Origin: Drechslerella dactyloides
Taxonomy: Eukaryota > Ascomycota > Orbiliomycetes > Orbiliales > Orbiliaceae
Direction of reading: 5' to 3'
DNA length: 64,000 nucleotides
Assembly (NCBI GenBank): GCA_020064725.1
Contig: JAGTWJ010000001.1
Location: 5,270,001-5,334,000, forward strand
Numbering within the stretch: position 1 is the stretch's first letter; the number at the start of each line of letters is the position of its first letter. The position numbers and the translations under genes were made by a program. Shown one piece after another: positions 32,601 through 42,812 of the stretch. The notes below the pieces were generated by a model that did not search any database, had not been told where the DNA came from, and saw nothing but the letters and a program-made list of their open reading frames with translations.

Positions 32601-35178
32601 TCGCGAAGCTTCCGCAAAGTCAAGCGTCGAATCCTTGCGAATATTTACGGAATTTATGGAAGACGAAAGTTATTCCAGAGGAGACCGATATTCTGATGCG
32701 TCTCTGAACGACTACATCTCTGATAGCGCGAAGAGCTACTCGTTCACAGGACGGCTCCGCCCCTACACCACTGACAGCCCCGACCCGTATGATGTTTCCC
32801 GCAGAACTAGCGGCCTCGCAGGGGATGCCAACGGTGGTAGGGATAACACATTCGACAGTATTGACGACTCTCCACTCACGCATGCGATTGAGGCACTCAA
32901 ATTGAGCGGGCGGAAGGGAGCGCCGTCTCCATCTGTAGAGCATAGACTACCATTTGCAATTGATGAGAAGGAAGCTACCGTGCCTCCTCTCAATCCTCAG
33001 CATCAGCCGCTCGCTACGCATACGGATTCACCCCCAGTTACGCAAAGGCGCTCGACGAAGAATGGCACGCTTCCATTCGCTGCTCCTGAAGAACCCATTG
33101 AACCAGTCACGCACCGTAACACATGGGGTGACCGTGCAGAGCTTCATCAGCCAACCGTTGCAGAGCATACACCCCTCGTCCAGCCTCTCAATGTCAAGCG
33201 CCAATCGACATTCGTTGCAAGTCCCCCAAGCCAGAACTCGCAGAGGGCGTCCACAACCAGCCCGGCTCCTGATTCTGCCCTACCGAACGAGGCACACTTG
33301 GCACAGCAGGCGGCTCTGTTGGCGAAGCAATGGCACGATTCTAGAGGCCCGGGTGCGCACTCGAATAGAAATTCCATGGTGATAGACACAGTTCAGGAGC
33401 ACCAGGCACCGTCTCCGCAGCCGAATCAGTATCCTATCGTGGTGGATCCGTCCCAACAGCCGCCGCTGCAACACCGACAGTCGATGCCCGTAGGTCCGCT
33501 GCACCCCAGTCAAAGCCCAGCTCACCACCAAGGTCCATATCCACAGCCATCTGCAAGTCCAGGGCAGCCACGGGACCCATATCAGCAACCAGGGCACCCC
33601 CACGGTCCACACCAACCACATCTCATGCACCCGGCAAGCTTCCCGGCAAACTACCATGAGTTGCCACGGCAAAGCTCTCCAAGACAAGGCACTCCAAGGC
33701 AAGATACTCCTAAGCAGAGCACGCCCAGGCCAGGCACTTCGCGGTTCGCGCAGCCTGAATCTCCGCCCAGGAGCGAGCTGATGGGACATATGGAGGATAT
33801 CCCGCAGCCACTACAGAAATCAGGGCCTGCGAAGCCGCCCGCTAGCGATCCTACCGATGCCTCTTTAGACCAAGGTTACGTGCTGGTTACGCCAGAACCT
33901 GAAGCTCCAACCAATCCTCCTCCTGTTGTGGTGGACCTCAGCTCTCCCATCACCGTACCCTCAATTTCGCGAGACCCATTGGCTGCGAGGCCAAAGTCGA
34001 AAGTAGACATCACAGTCCTCTCTACCATCCTTGGTAAGGACCGTAACGGATTACCCGATAAATCCAGCCTGCTGGTCCCGATTCGCGAGGCGTTTGAGAA
34101 GGTCGGCAAAGATTTCTCGGAGATCGACAAGATGCGGAAGGAATTTGAGGTTGAAGCCAAGAAGACCCGTGACAAGAACGAAAACGAGCGGGATAGACTA
34201 AAATCCGAGCACGACGAGTACACCGAGGAGCTGTATTCGCAGCAGAAGATCCTCTACGAAGATCTCCACGACATTGACGAGCAGTTCAATGCGACGCAGA
34301 ACGCACTAAAGGAGAAGCAGGAGAAGGAGGAATTCGACAAGTTCAACAGTCAAATCTTCACACCGGTGTACAACTTGATACAGGAGAGAATCGTCGAGCT
34401 GAAGAAGCAACACAAAGCTCTTCTAACTGTCATCAAGACCGCCTCATCCGGCCGGGAGAAGTTCGAGCCCAGCGTGCAGAAGCCGAACCTGCAAGATTCA
34501 TTGTTGCTCCTGCTCGACCTGCATGACATACTGGAAGCCCACTACATGAAGCTGCAGGAGGCGATCGCAGACCGCGATAAGAGGTTCAAGAGCACCGTCT
34601 TGACACCCCTCTACGCATCCAACAACTACGCCAAGCTGCGGGATGCGAAGAAGTATTTCGACGAGGAAGAAAAGAAGGCCGTCGTCAAGGGCGCAACGGA
34701 TGCGCACGACCGCGCCAAGGCTCTCAAGGCCGTCATTGACGAAAGCATGATACCCGGTCTAGACCTAGAATTCGGCTTCTTTGACGAAGTCGAACAAGTC
34801 GCCGCCAAGGTCATCGAAGGTCTACCGGAGAACCCATCAGAGTACACGGGCGACGCCAAGCTGTTGCACGACGAGCTCGAGTATGCCCGCAAGATCTTGG
34901 AGATTCTGACGCAGACGCAGGAGTCCATGTTCAAGCTGTACCACCAGGTGAACACGTCTGTCGGGCAGGCAGAAAAGGCGATTGCTGTGGCCCAGGCAAA
35001 GCAGAAGGGCGAGAAGGCGGAGGCGATCAAGAAGCTTGAGGAAGATAAGGACGCGTTGAGCACGACGCTAGATGACGAGTTGAAGGAGCGGTTGGAGGAT
35101 GTTAATGGGCATTACGCGGAGGCGAAGGGCAAGCTGGAGCCTGTGTTGGAGAAGTATAAGCCTGCTGCGGAAACGTAG
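29682..35178 (+). CDS. Very long Q/P-rich, coiled-coil fungal protein of unknown function
   Basis: Exons 29682-29769, 29946-32315, 32370-32429 and 32486-35178 join in phase to 1,736 residues. The first 830 residues are disordered and rich in Gln, Pro, Gly and Tyr, with a poly-Gln core at about 602-657. A folded-looking block follows at about 860-900 (DLDSYYKESIRKFIRMI, LRIFTEFMEDES), then another disordered Pro-rich stretch. From about residue 1345 to the end there is a long charged coiled-coil domain starting VDITVLSTILGKDRNGL. The charged C-terminal codons are strongly G/C-ending, showing selection on the protein. The third intron (32316-32369) carries a TACTAAT branch site but is 54 nt, in frame and stop-free, so retention adds 18 residues. 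I do not recognise the family; the layout resembles scaffold proteins of RNA granules, chromatin or endocytosis, and that is no more than analogy. The start at 29682 is the first ATG of this frame and may not be the true one. Confidence 0.82.
31665..31830 (+). repeat. CAG/CAA-coded poly-glutamine tract
   Basis: Mixed CAG and CAA codons, broken by Ile, Met, His, Ala and Leu, encode a Gln-rich heptad-like stretch within the Q-rich protein. CAA interruptions suggest selection on the peptide rather than recent pure-repeat expansion. Confidence 0.9.
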
Positions 35179-35837
35179 CTAGTTTTGAGATCCATGAAAG
35201 AGGTGGCATTTGGCGGTTAGTATATCTCGTTGTAATCCCGTGTCGTTTATATATAGCATCTCATAGTTGTGCAGAAATGGCGCGGCGTCCGTTCGTTCGT
35301 TGCATGTGTGTTTAGCGGACATGATCAATTTTACTCTCTTCCTAGCATCTTACGTCTCCGTATTGATTCACATCTCCGCTATACAGATTTATCAGGAGTT
35401 GAAATGTACCCGTAGTCGTCCATTGTTGTGAGGGGTAGACTCTGGTTACACAAGCTTTTCAGCCCTTGCGTCGTGGTTTGCTGCAAGGGAGCAGTCTCGA
35501 GACTAGAAGAGTAGGGTGAAGTCAAGTAAATCGAGCTGGCTGACTTGTGATGGGTGGATGCGAGTAGTCATGTATTCATTATTGCGATACATCTGTTCGA
35601 TAACCCCGATGTCAGATATCTGAGAGGTCGTCGCACTCGACCATCATATATCCCCTGCAAGATGATGCCGCATTGCGCGACAGTGACACAAGATGAGCGT
35701 GCCGCCCTCGATGTGTAAATAGTAATTCAGGCCTGGTAGTGACCGCAAACGAGTTCTCGATAAATAAGGAGTTTCCTGTACAAGTGGTACACAGCTAAGT
35801 AGACTTAAGTTCGCAAGCTATATATGAGGTTGCCAGG

Positions 35838-36527
35838 ATGTCCAGCCAGAAGGTGCAGAGCTCGCTGCGCATCCACAAACCTGCTATCGACACCGCGCGA
35901 CGGGCAGATAAAATTCCGGCGGCAAGTATCAGCCTGCTGATTCGAGTTATAACCGCACAGTCCATCGTTCCCCTTCAGAGAATAACTATTATTCCCTCAC
36001 GCTCTATCCGTGTCAGATGTGCTTCAGACCAAGCCTCCAGCCATCCACATTCGCAACCAGCCACACCCTTGTTCTCATTTGCCGGGCGGTGGCGTGCGCG
36101 TCCCCAGCCAGCAAACCCGCGCGCAGATACGAAGGTGGCTAAACTCGATTTGCAACAAAGGGCAACAACAGGCCAGTCAGGCCTTGCCCATCAGCACTTC
36201 CCCCATGCACGTGGATGGGTGGTGGACCCTGACCACGCTTTTTTGTTTCTCACGCATGCTAAGCTCCATCCACATATAAAGCACGGACTGAAGTACCTCC
36301 CGGGTAGCGGTACCAGCAGAGGTACTTGTACGATACTAACCTCCCTCCAATCCCTCGCCGTTATCGCTCGAGCTGAGCTGCAGCTTGCTTGGCCGGTGCA
36401 GCTGGACGGCGGGGCTAGTGCGAGTCCTTTCCGGTTGCGGGCTTTGTCCTCGATACCTCAGTCGACATCCAGTCCGACGAGCACGACACAATCCATGCAT
36501 GGCATGCATGCGAGTTTCTTGCTCTAG
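35838..36527 (+). CDS. Doubtful ORF, 229 codons
   Basis: ATG-started frame of 229 codons in an otherwise empty convergent region. Codons in the first 130 positions are moderately G/C-ending. The peptide is rich in Ser, Arg, Pro and Ala, shows no domain, signal peptide or membrane segment, and I do not recognise it. It could be a chance ORF in GC-rich DNA or a lineage-specific gene; chance is more likely. Confidence 0.2.
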   Translation: MSSQKVQSSLRIHKPAIDTARRADKIPAASISLLIRVITAQSIVPLQRITIIPSRSIRVRCASDQASSHPHSQPATPLFSFAGRWRARPQPANPRADTKVAKLDLQQRATTGQSGLAHQHFPHARGWVVDPDHAFLFLTHAKLHPHIKHGLKYLPGSGTSRGTCTILTSLQSLAVIARAELQLAWPVQLDGGASASPFRLRALSSIPQSTSSPTSTTQSMHGMHASFLL

Positions 36528-39398
36528 AAGCTTTCCCGATGCGCTGTCAGGTCGTCGCCCCCTTCTCTCCTCCACGTGCCCTTCAGACAGCAATGAAGAA
36601 GAAGAAGAAAAATTGCTTCCTGTCCCACCCAGCAGACCGGATTGCCCCGCCGACCTGCGCTGCATGCCCTGTCTGACATGACGTCGACGATGTCGAATTC
36701 CCTGATCCCTGTGGCAGTCAGTGGCTCAGCCACCCCTCCATTCCTCCTCCTGCTGCTGCTTGCGACCTGTTGCTGCTTTTTTTGGTCTCCCATCCACAAT
36801 GGCAGTGTCTGGCGCTCCAGCCTCAGTTTGTGCAGGCAGGCGGGTCTCCATCGTTATCAGTCCAGCCAAAGTTAAACTTGTGGCTCCCTTACCTCGCCGT
36901 TGGAACCATCGAGGGAAGGGAGGGAAAGGTGGAGTAACTTCCCTTGAAAAAGAAAAAGGCAGCCGACCCTGTAAGTCCGACGGAAAGGCAAATGTCGAGG
37001 CGAGGCGAGGGGACAGCCGGCAGGACGGCCTCACACAGATGTATCTTCAGGTACTCCTTGCCGCACAACTTTTGCGACCGGGGGCTTGCCTGCATGCTGA
37101 AACTCGCCCACCCGGAACTGCTGTGGATCGGTGATCGGTGGCCAAGCATGGCATAACCTACTTACCCACTTGCCTCTGTACGTAGCGCAGCTCCTCCGCA
37201 CTAAATGGTGGCTTCTCGGTACACGGGATAGTCTTGAGAACGGATCCGTTCGCCTCGGTGAGGAGGCTTCGGATTTCTCATCCAGCCGTGCTGATGTTGT
37301 GTATTGGACGGGCCAGCCCAGACCCCGTCGTTTCAGATCGCAGAAGAAAAAGGCAACGCTGCGAGAAGCAAAGCTAAAGCTAAAGCCGCACTCGAGATAA
37401 CGAGCGCACCATCGCGTGGGTCCTCCGTGTAAATTCAAAATTAATTGTCGGAAGGGAAAACTTCCAGGAAGGGAGTTAGACAGCATTGATGCAATATAAA
37501 TTCTTGTAATCTTTCTAAAAATAAATATGTACCAAGCCGGTCGTTCGCGATGCTGTCAAGAAGAAGGTTCGTGCTCGATCGAATTCCTGGAGACCGAAAA
37601 TTAAATTAAAGGGACCCCAGCCGGGTCACTTTTTCTTTTGTTGTGGGGACCTCAGATATAGGGCACTATATTCGAAACCGCCAGCCCAGGACAAGGACAG
37701 GTAAGCTTTGCTTGCTCGCCGCAGCTCAGCGATTGCTTCAAGAACATCCATTACAATTTGCAATGCCAATATAATAATTGTTATGATTGAATTATCTGCG
37801 GTGCAAACTATACGCGACCATCAATGAAGCACGAAAAGTATAGTTATAATGTTATCAGCGGCGCGGAGTACAAATCTAGCGCCTGGTCTCGAGGCTAGAA
37901 GTACAAGACAGCAAATGAGAAAAGGATGCATGTACAGAGTACAGCATCTGTACCATCGTGACAGTTGAAAGCCAGCTCCAGATTGATTAAATGAAGCTGC
38001 TAAGCGAACCCAACCGTGACATCACGTCAACCCGGCCGCACGTCCCAGCATCTGCGCCACACTCGACGATGTCTCAGGACGCCAGATCGGTTGCCGGTTG
38101 TATCAATCTGTGAATTCCAACATGCATGCAATCAGGCACGCATGCTGCACGTCGGATGGGTAATTGATTCACAGACATCATATATTAAGGCATGCAAGCC
38201 CGTCCCAGTCGGCTGCATGCATGCGTACATACACACATACGTGCAGACTAGACTGCCGTGTCTCGCAATCGATTGATTATATTCGGTATGTGTTTATAAT
38301 ACAGCCATCCACCGGTTGTGTTCGAGAAAGCCCGAAAACGGCGATATCAGCCCTGCCTGCGTGCATGCATACCTCGCTAGCAAGCCCCCACACACATGTG
38401 CACACCATCGCGATCGAACCAAGGTATCCCACCACTCCCAACCTAGGCCTACAGACCCGCCGCTACCTATTGTGTAGTACCTTAGCTTAGCGCCAGGCGG
38501 CCGGTTCTGTCACATGGATGGGTAATCATTCGGCCTCGATCGTCAAGGGTCCAGGCCTGTCTGGCTTCCATTCAGCCGGCTGGCGCGGCGTCAGCTAGCG
38601 CGAGTCTAAGCTAGACAGGCAGGTCTGTCGGTTTGAGGTTGTGAATATCTTGCCCGTTCGAGCGTGCTTCCAAGATTGCAATTGTGTAAATTAAATCTTA
38701 CGAGACGATAATTTTGATCGCGCATGCTGACGTCGAGTGACCTGTTTGTTGGCGGCACTCGTGAGCACGCATGCGTAGGATATCAATCTCGGCCAAGCTC
38801 GGGGTTCAACGCCCCCGAGACTAATGATAAATCTTACATATGAATTATAGCATAGCACGGTGTAGAGTAATATCACATTCCTTAACCGACTGCATCGTGC
38901 GAAAAACGAATCAATTGATCCTCGAAAAGACGATGGAAATGACATTTCGTTCGCCCGCAGCATGCGCTAACTGAAAACCTATCAATGCGATGATTCTTAA
39001 CCTCAACCACAGCGTCGGTATATATATAAATGCACCCCAACAAAACTTTACGGGAAAAAGGGAATCTTGAAATACGTGAAACCGAAGGGGCACGTGAAGG
39101 AAAACAACAGAATCTATAGCATCCGTGAAACCCGGAAAAAAAAGATATAAAACATCGCTGACAAGGAAATGAAACGACGAGCAGCAAGATATAATATATA
39201 ACAAGAATTGAATCTGAATTGGAGAATCCTAACGTGTTATGTTGGTCTCGCAACGTGAAGAATGAATCGTCAGGTGCGTGACACCAGTTGCACAAACAGA
39301 AAGCTAAAAGGCGGATGGATGTGTTGTGGGAGGTTCGATTGGGGCGGCTGGCTGCAAGGGCAGCCGCAGAGCGTTCGAACGCATGTGAATCAGTTGGT

Positions 39399-39417
39399 GG
39401 GTTGGTGGGTGGGTGGG
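39399..39417 (+). repeat. G-quadruplex motif
   Basis: Four GGG tracts with loops of 5, 1 and 1 bases (GGGTTGGTGGGTGGGTGGG) fit the G3 N1-7 consensus for an intramolecular quadruplex. It lies about 900 bp beyond the C2H2 stop codon, on the strand opposite to that gene. Confidence 0.7.
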
Positions 39418-39494
39418 CGGGATGGATTTTGTAGGAGGATGAGGAGAGTTAAAAATAGATATTAAAACTCGATATATACTAGAGACGTTGTATA

Positions 39495-39540
39495 GCAGCA
39501 GGAGCAGGAGCATAGCAGGAGCAGGAGCAGGAGCAGCAGT
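39495..39540. repeat. Imperfect (GGAGCA)n repeat
   Basis: GGAGCA units interrupted by a TAGCA, just downstream of the G-quadruplex motif in non-coding DNA. Confidence 0.85.
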
Positions 39541-40312
39541 AGTATAAGAGATAAACTAAGTAGTAATATCACATAGACGTAGGAGGAGGAACGAGAGAGC
39601 ATGGAGAAAGCAGAACCAACGCCCTAAAACATCGTGAAAGCGATATCAAGAGAGTAAAGTATAGTCGAGCGGATAGAGAAGAAACTCGGAAGGAGTATTA
39701 ATAAAAAGTAAAAAAAAGCAAGGCATTCGCTAGAATAATGACGTTTAAAGAGAAAGAGAAAGAAAGCGAAGGAGGAAGATAAAAACGGATTCCATAAGCA
39801 ACCGGTAACTATGCAATGATGTAGAAAAACTCCACCCATAAGGAAAGAACGAGATTCAGCGACAGTAGGAGAAAGAAAAAACTAATGGGCAGAACTACGA
39901 GGACTGTAAAGACGCGAAAAGTAGTAGAAGGGTGCAAGCACGAAGCATGAGGAACCTCGGACGGAAAGAAGGGAAAAAATTGCTTTTGAGGCAGGGCCCG
40001 TCTATCTTCGAGGGCCCTCGTAGAAGGTTAGAGAAAGTCTGACGCATCTGAGAAAAAAAATATACCGCTGCCAGACTATAAGGAGACAAGGCAATATGAA
40101 ACTGCCTTCACCTCCAGGCAACATCGGTGTAGCTGAAAACAAAAAAGGAGAAAGAAAAATTCATGACAGCGTGCATCGAAATATACATATAATACAAGGT
40201 ATCATACAGCTGAATTCCTTGTAGGAGTTGAAAAGTTGAAGTTATTGTAACCATAGCTGTAGTTGTTCACACGAGGATATGTCAGGGCGCTCTGGGTGTT
40301 GAAGTAAGGATT

Positions 40313-42073
40313 CTACCCTGACTCTTGTCCCGTGGGAGCAGGCTGTGAGATGCTGGAGGAGCGTTCGCCGGTGAGCGAGTGGATCTTGGCCTCCATGTTT
40401 TGGTTCTTCTCCTCCAAATCGCGAATTCGCTTTTCGAGGTCCTTGATGTAAGACCAGATGCTTTGGTCGTTGGATCCAAACATAGCGGACTGGCCACTTG
40501 TAAGATGGTCCGGCGGCGCCAGGTGGGTCGAGGAAAAGGAGCCAGGTCGCGATAAGCTACCAGGAAGAGGGATGTTGTGGCCTCGAGGAGAGGTTTGAGC
40601 CGGCTGAGGAAGACTGTAGCTACCACCGACTGTGCTCTGTCGCCGATTGCTATCCATGGGATGGAAGGGAGTCGAAAAAGATGGTGAGCGGACGGGAGGT
40701 CCGAGAGATGTTGAATCGTGGGCTGGCACGGGGAATCCGGGATTGCTTGGTGATAGAGCTCGAGGCGAATCTGTGAGACTTCCTTGCTGCAGGATGGATG
40801 GACCGGCGGCTTGAGATGTATTGATGCTGGGCGGCGCAGGCGCAGTGAAGCTGGATGGAATGTTCGGGTTGATGGGAGGATAAGAATGATTGGAGTTCGA
40901 GCGCGGAGGAAGGGGAGCGGGCTGCAGATTTTGTGCCTGTCGCGCCTGTGCGCGGGCTCTCGAATAGCTATGTCGCGATCTCGCATTCGGCAGACTGACA
41001 GCCTTTCTGCCAGCCGCAGCAGTCGGAGACGATGGATAATCGTGCATTGCTTCATCGTCACCACCCGTCGCCTCTATGCCCTCCATACCATCTCCGTTGT
41101 CATATCCGGGATCAAGACCTCCCATGCTGCTTCTCCGACCCGCACACCCCCCTTCGCCCCGGTTGTGTCTCGCCAAGGCATCCGCACGAGCAAATCTCCT
41201 CCCACAACTGTCGCAAACATGAGGTCTCTCACCTGTGTGCAGCTTCTGATGGCGTTTGAGATCGTGCAGTCTTCGGAAGCGTGACTGGCAAGTGATGCAT
41301 TGAAACGGTTTCTCGTGGGAGTGTGTGAGCAGGTGAGATTTCAGGTTATGGTGGCGAGTAAACGTCTGATGGCAATTGGGACACTCGTGTTTCCCTCGCG
41401 AACCGCTGGCTGACGAAATACTGGCTCGAGGATCAGGATATGAGGCCGACTGTCTAAGTTCGGTGGGTGAGTACGGCGTCGATGGAGTCGCACTACCCAA
41501 ATAGCTTGGGCCTAGAGCCTCAGAAATGCTCCCTAACCTAGGTCTAGTCGGCGATGTGTCGCTGCCGAGCCCAGCGGTGGCGGTAAGTCCGCTCTCCGCA
41601 GAAGCTGACGTCGCACTATGAGGTGAGGTCAAAGCATCGACTGCGCTTGTTGGACCGCTGGGTCCTGACGATGATAATCGGCTGACAGCTCCGGTTTCTA
41701 TCGGAGCGAGCTTGGGTCCTGGTGCAGGAGGTGCAGCGTTGACAGGCGCTTCGCTCGGCTTGCTCATCCCACTTGTCTGCGACGTCAGGATCGCAGCCGG
41801 ATTTTGACTCGTCCCATCTTCGGCAGCCTCAGCGGGTGCATGTGGGTGCGGATTCGGACTCATGGATCGCCGAGTAGCCGCAGCTAACAGACCCTCCGTG
41901 ATGGTTTTCCCGAGATAAGGCGGCTGTATCGGCGGGAGAACCGAAGGCGACGGCGACCTTCGCGGCGACGCTGGGTTTGTCGTGTCTGTGGCTAGTGAGC
42001 CGGGTCGCTCAGGCGGTGTGCCGTTGGTGGTTATGCTGGGAACTGCGGATACCTGAACCGGTTCCGGCGCCAT
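40313..42073 (-). CDS. C2H2 zinc-finger transcription factor (three fingers)
   Basis: Single-exon gene of 586 residues, starting at the ATG of MAPEPVQVS; an upstream in-frame GTG is not needed. Three classical C2H2 fingers lie in tandem at about residues 231-303: CPNCHQTFTRHHNLKSHLLTH, then CITCQSRFRRLHDLKRHQKLH, then CDSCGRRFARADALARH, joined by HEKPF and TGERP linkers, so sequence-specific DNA binding is expected. Flanking regions are Ser/Pro-rich and disordered, with a His/Ser/Arg-rich stretch after the fingers. The C-terminus has a short predicted coiled coil (YIKDLEKRIRDLEEKNQNME), probably for dimerisation. The finger set resembles conserved Pezizomycotina regulators, but I cannot place it with a named factor, and target genes are unknown. 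It has a long AUG-free leader (next entry). Confidence 0.9.
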   Translation of the reverse strand: MAPEPVQVSAVPSITTNGTPPERPGSLATDTTNPASPRRSPSPSVLPPIQPPYLGKTITEGLLAAATRRSMSPNPHPHAPAEAAEDGTSQNPAAILTSQTSGMSKPSEAPVNAAPPAPGPKLAPIETGAVSRLSSSGPSGPTSAVDALTSPHSATSASAESGLTATAGLGSDTSPTRPRLGSISEALGPSYLGSATPSTPYSPTELRQSASYPDPRASISSASGSRGKHECPNCHQTFTRHHNLKSHLLTHSHEKPFQCITCQSRFRRLHDLKRHQKLHTGERPHVCDSCGRRFARADALARHNRGEGGCAGRRSSMGGLDPGYDNGDGMEGIEATGGDDEAMHDYPSSPTAAAGRKAVSLPNARSRHSYSRARAQARQAQNLQPAPLPPRSNSNHSYPPINPNIPSSFTAPAPPSINTSQAAGPSILQQGSLTDSPRALSPSNPGFPVPAHDSTSLGPPVRSPSFSTPFHPMDSNRRQSTVGGSYSLPQPAQTSPRGHNIPLPGSLSRPGSFSSTHLAPPDHLTSGQSAMFGSNDQSIWSYIKDLEKRIRDLEEKNQNMEAKIHSLTGERSSSISQPAPTGQESG

Positions 42074-42812
42074 AATACCGAGCACTCGACGGGCCGGTCG
42101 ATATCAGGCAGGGAGGATCGCAGCTTCCGTCCTCACGGGAGGGGAGAGAAAAAAGCGTCGTAAAGGCACTGTTCGGGCGCAGGCGTGGAATTTTGAGGCT
42201 CGCACGGTTTGTCGAAGCGGCTGGGTGGATGTGGCGGGTGATGGTGGTTGGTGGTGGTGATGGCGTTGGTCGGGTGAGACGCGTGGACACGGGAGGGAGA
42301 TGAAACGAGAAAGAGCGAGAGAATGTTGGCTCGACGGTGATAGCAGAGGGAGCAGCGTGGCCTGCGTGCCGTAGAAGGAGGGCGAAAGCGGTCGAAGGGT
42401 GAAGATGCGGTGGGTGATGCGGTGGTGGTGAGAGTGTGTGGCGTTGCGCAGAAGGGAAGCGGTTTGATCTGGGGAATGTTGCGGAAGAATTGCGAAAACA
42501 CACGCAGCGGGCTGCAGCAGCGTCGAGAGCGCGGGAGCACGACTTGATCGGGACTGGTCGCAGTCGCGGAGGCCGTCGCAGTCGCGGAGAGAATGATGCA
42601 AGGCAGGTGGCGAGAGTCGCGGGCAGGAGATTGTCTGAGGTCAGAGGTCAGAGGCTCTGGAGGGTACTACGTTGGAGCTCTGTGAGCCGGGCGAGATGGT
42701 TGGTTAGCAAGCAGCCAGAAGAGATTGGTGGCCGGGCTGTGGTGGTGGTGAAGTGTGGTGGTGCTGCTATTGCTGGAACGGTGTCAAATGCCGCAGACAA
42801 ACGACCAACGTG
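42074..42812 (-). promoter_or_regulatory. AUG-free 5' leader of the C2H2 gene
   Basis: Reading the minus strand upstream from the C2H2 start codon, there is no ATG for 739 nt, whereas about 11-12 would be expected by chance; the opposite strand has many. The strand is C/T-rich (CCACCACCAACC, TCTCCCTCCC). This is what selection against upstream start codons in a long 5' UTR would leave, as for other fungal transcription-factor mRNAs. The promoter proper would then lie beyond 42,812. Confidence 0.6.

Larger units (their letters stand above)
35179..40312. other. Convergent intergenic region
   Basis: Five kilobases between the 3' ends of the Q-rich gene (plus) and the C2H2 gene (minus). The only sizeable ATG-started frame is listed separately as doubtful. 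GCATGC/ACATAC repeats cluster at 38,115-38,240, and a G-rich stretch and GGAGCA repeats at 39,390-39,540. The part from about 38,800 to 40,270 is A-rich on the plus strand and may include the long 3' UTR of the C2H2 gene. Confidence 0.5.

Noticed and set aside
38798..38819. Hairpin CTCGGGG / CCCCGAG with TTCAACGC loop, resembling a T-arm
   Set aside because: No other tRNA parts around it. It is an isolated short inverted repeat without a gene context.
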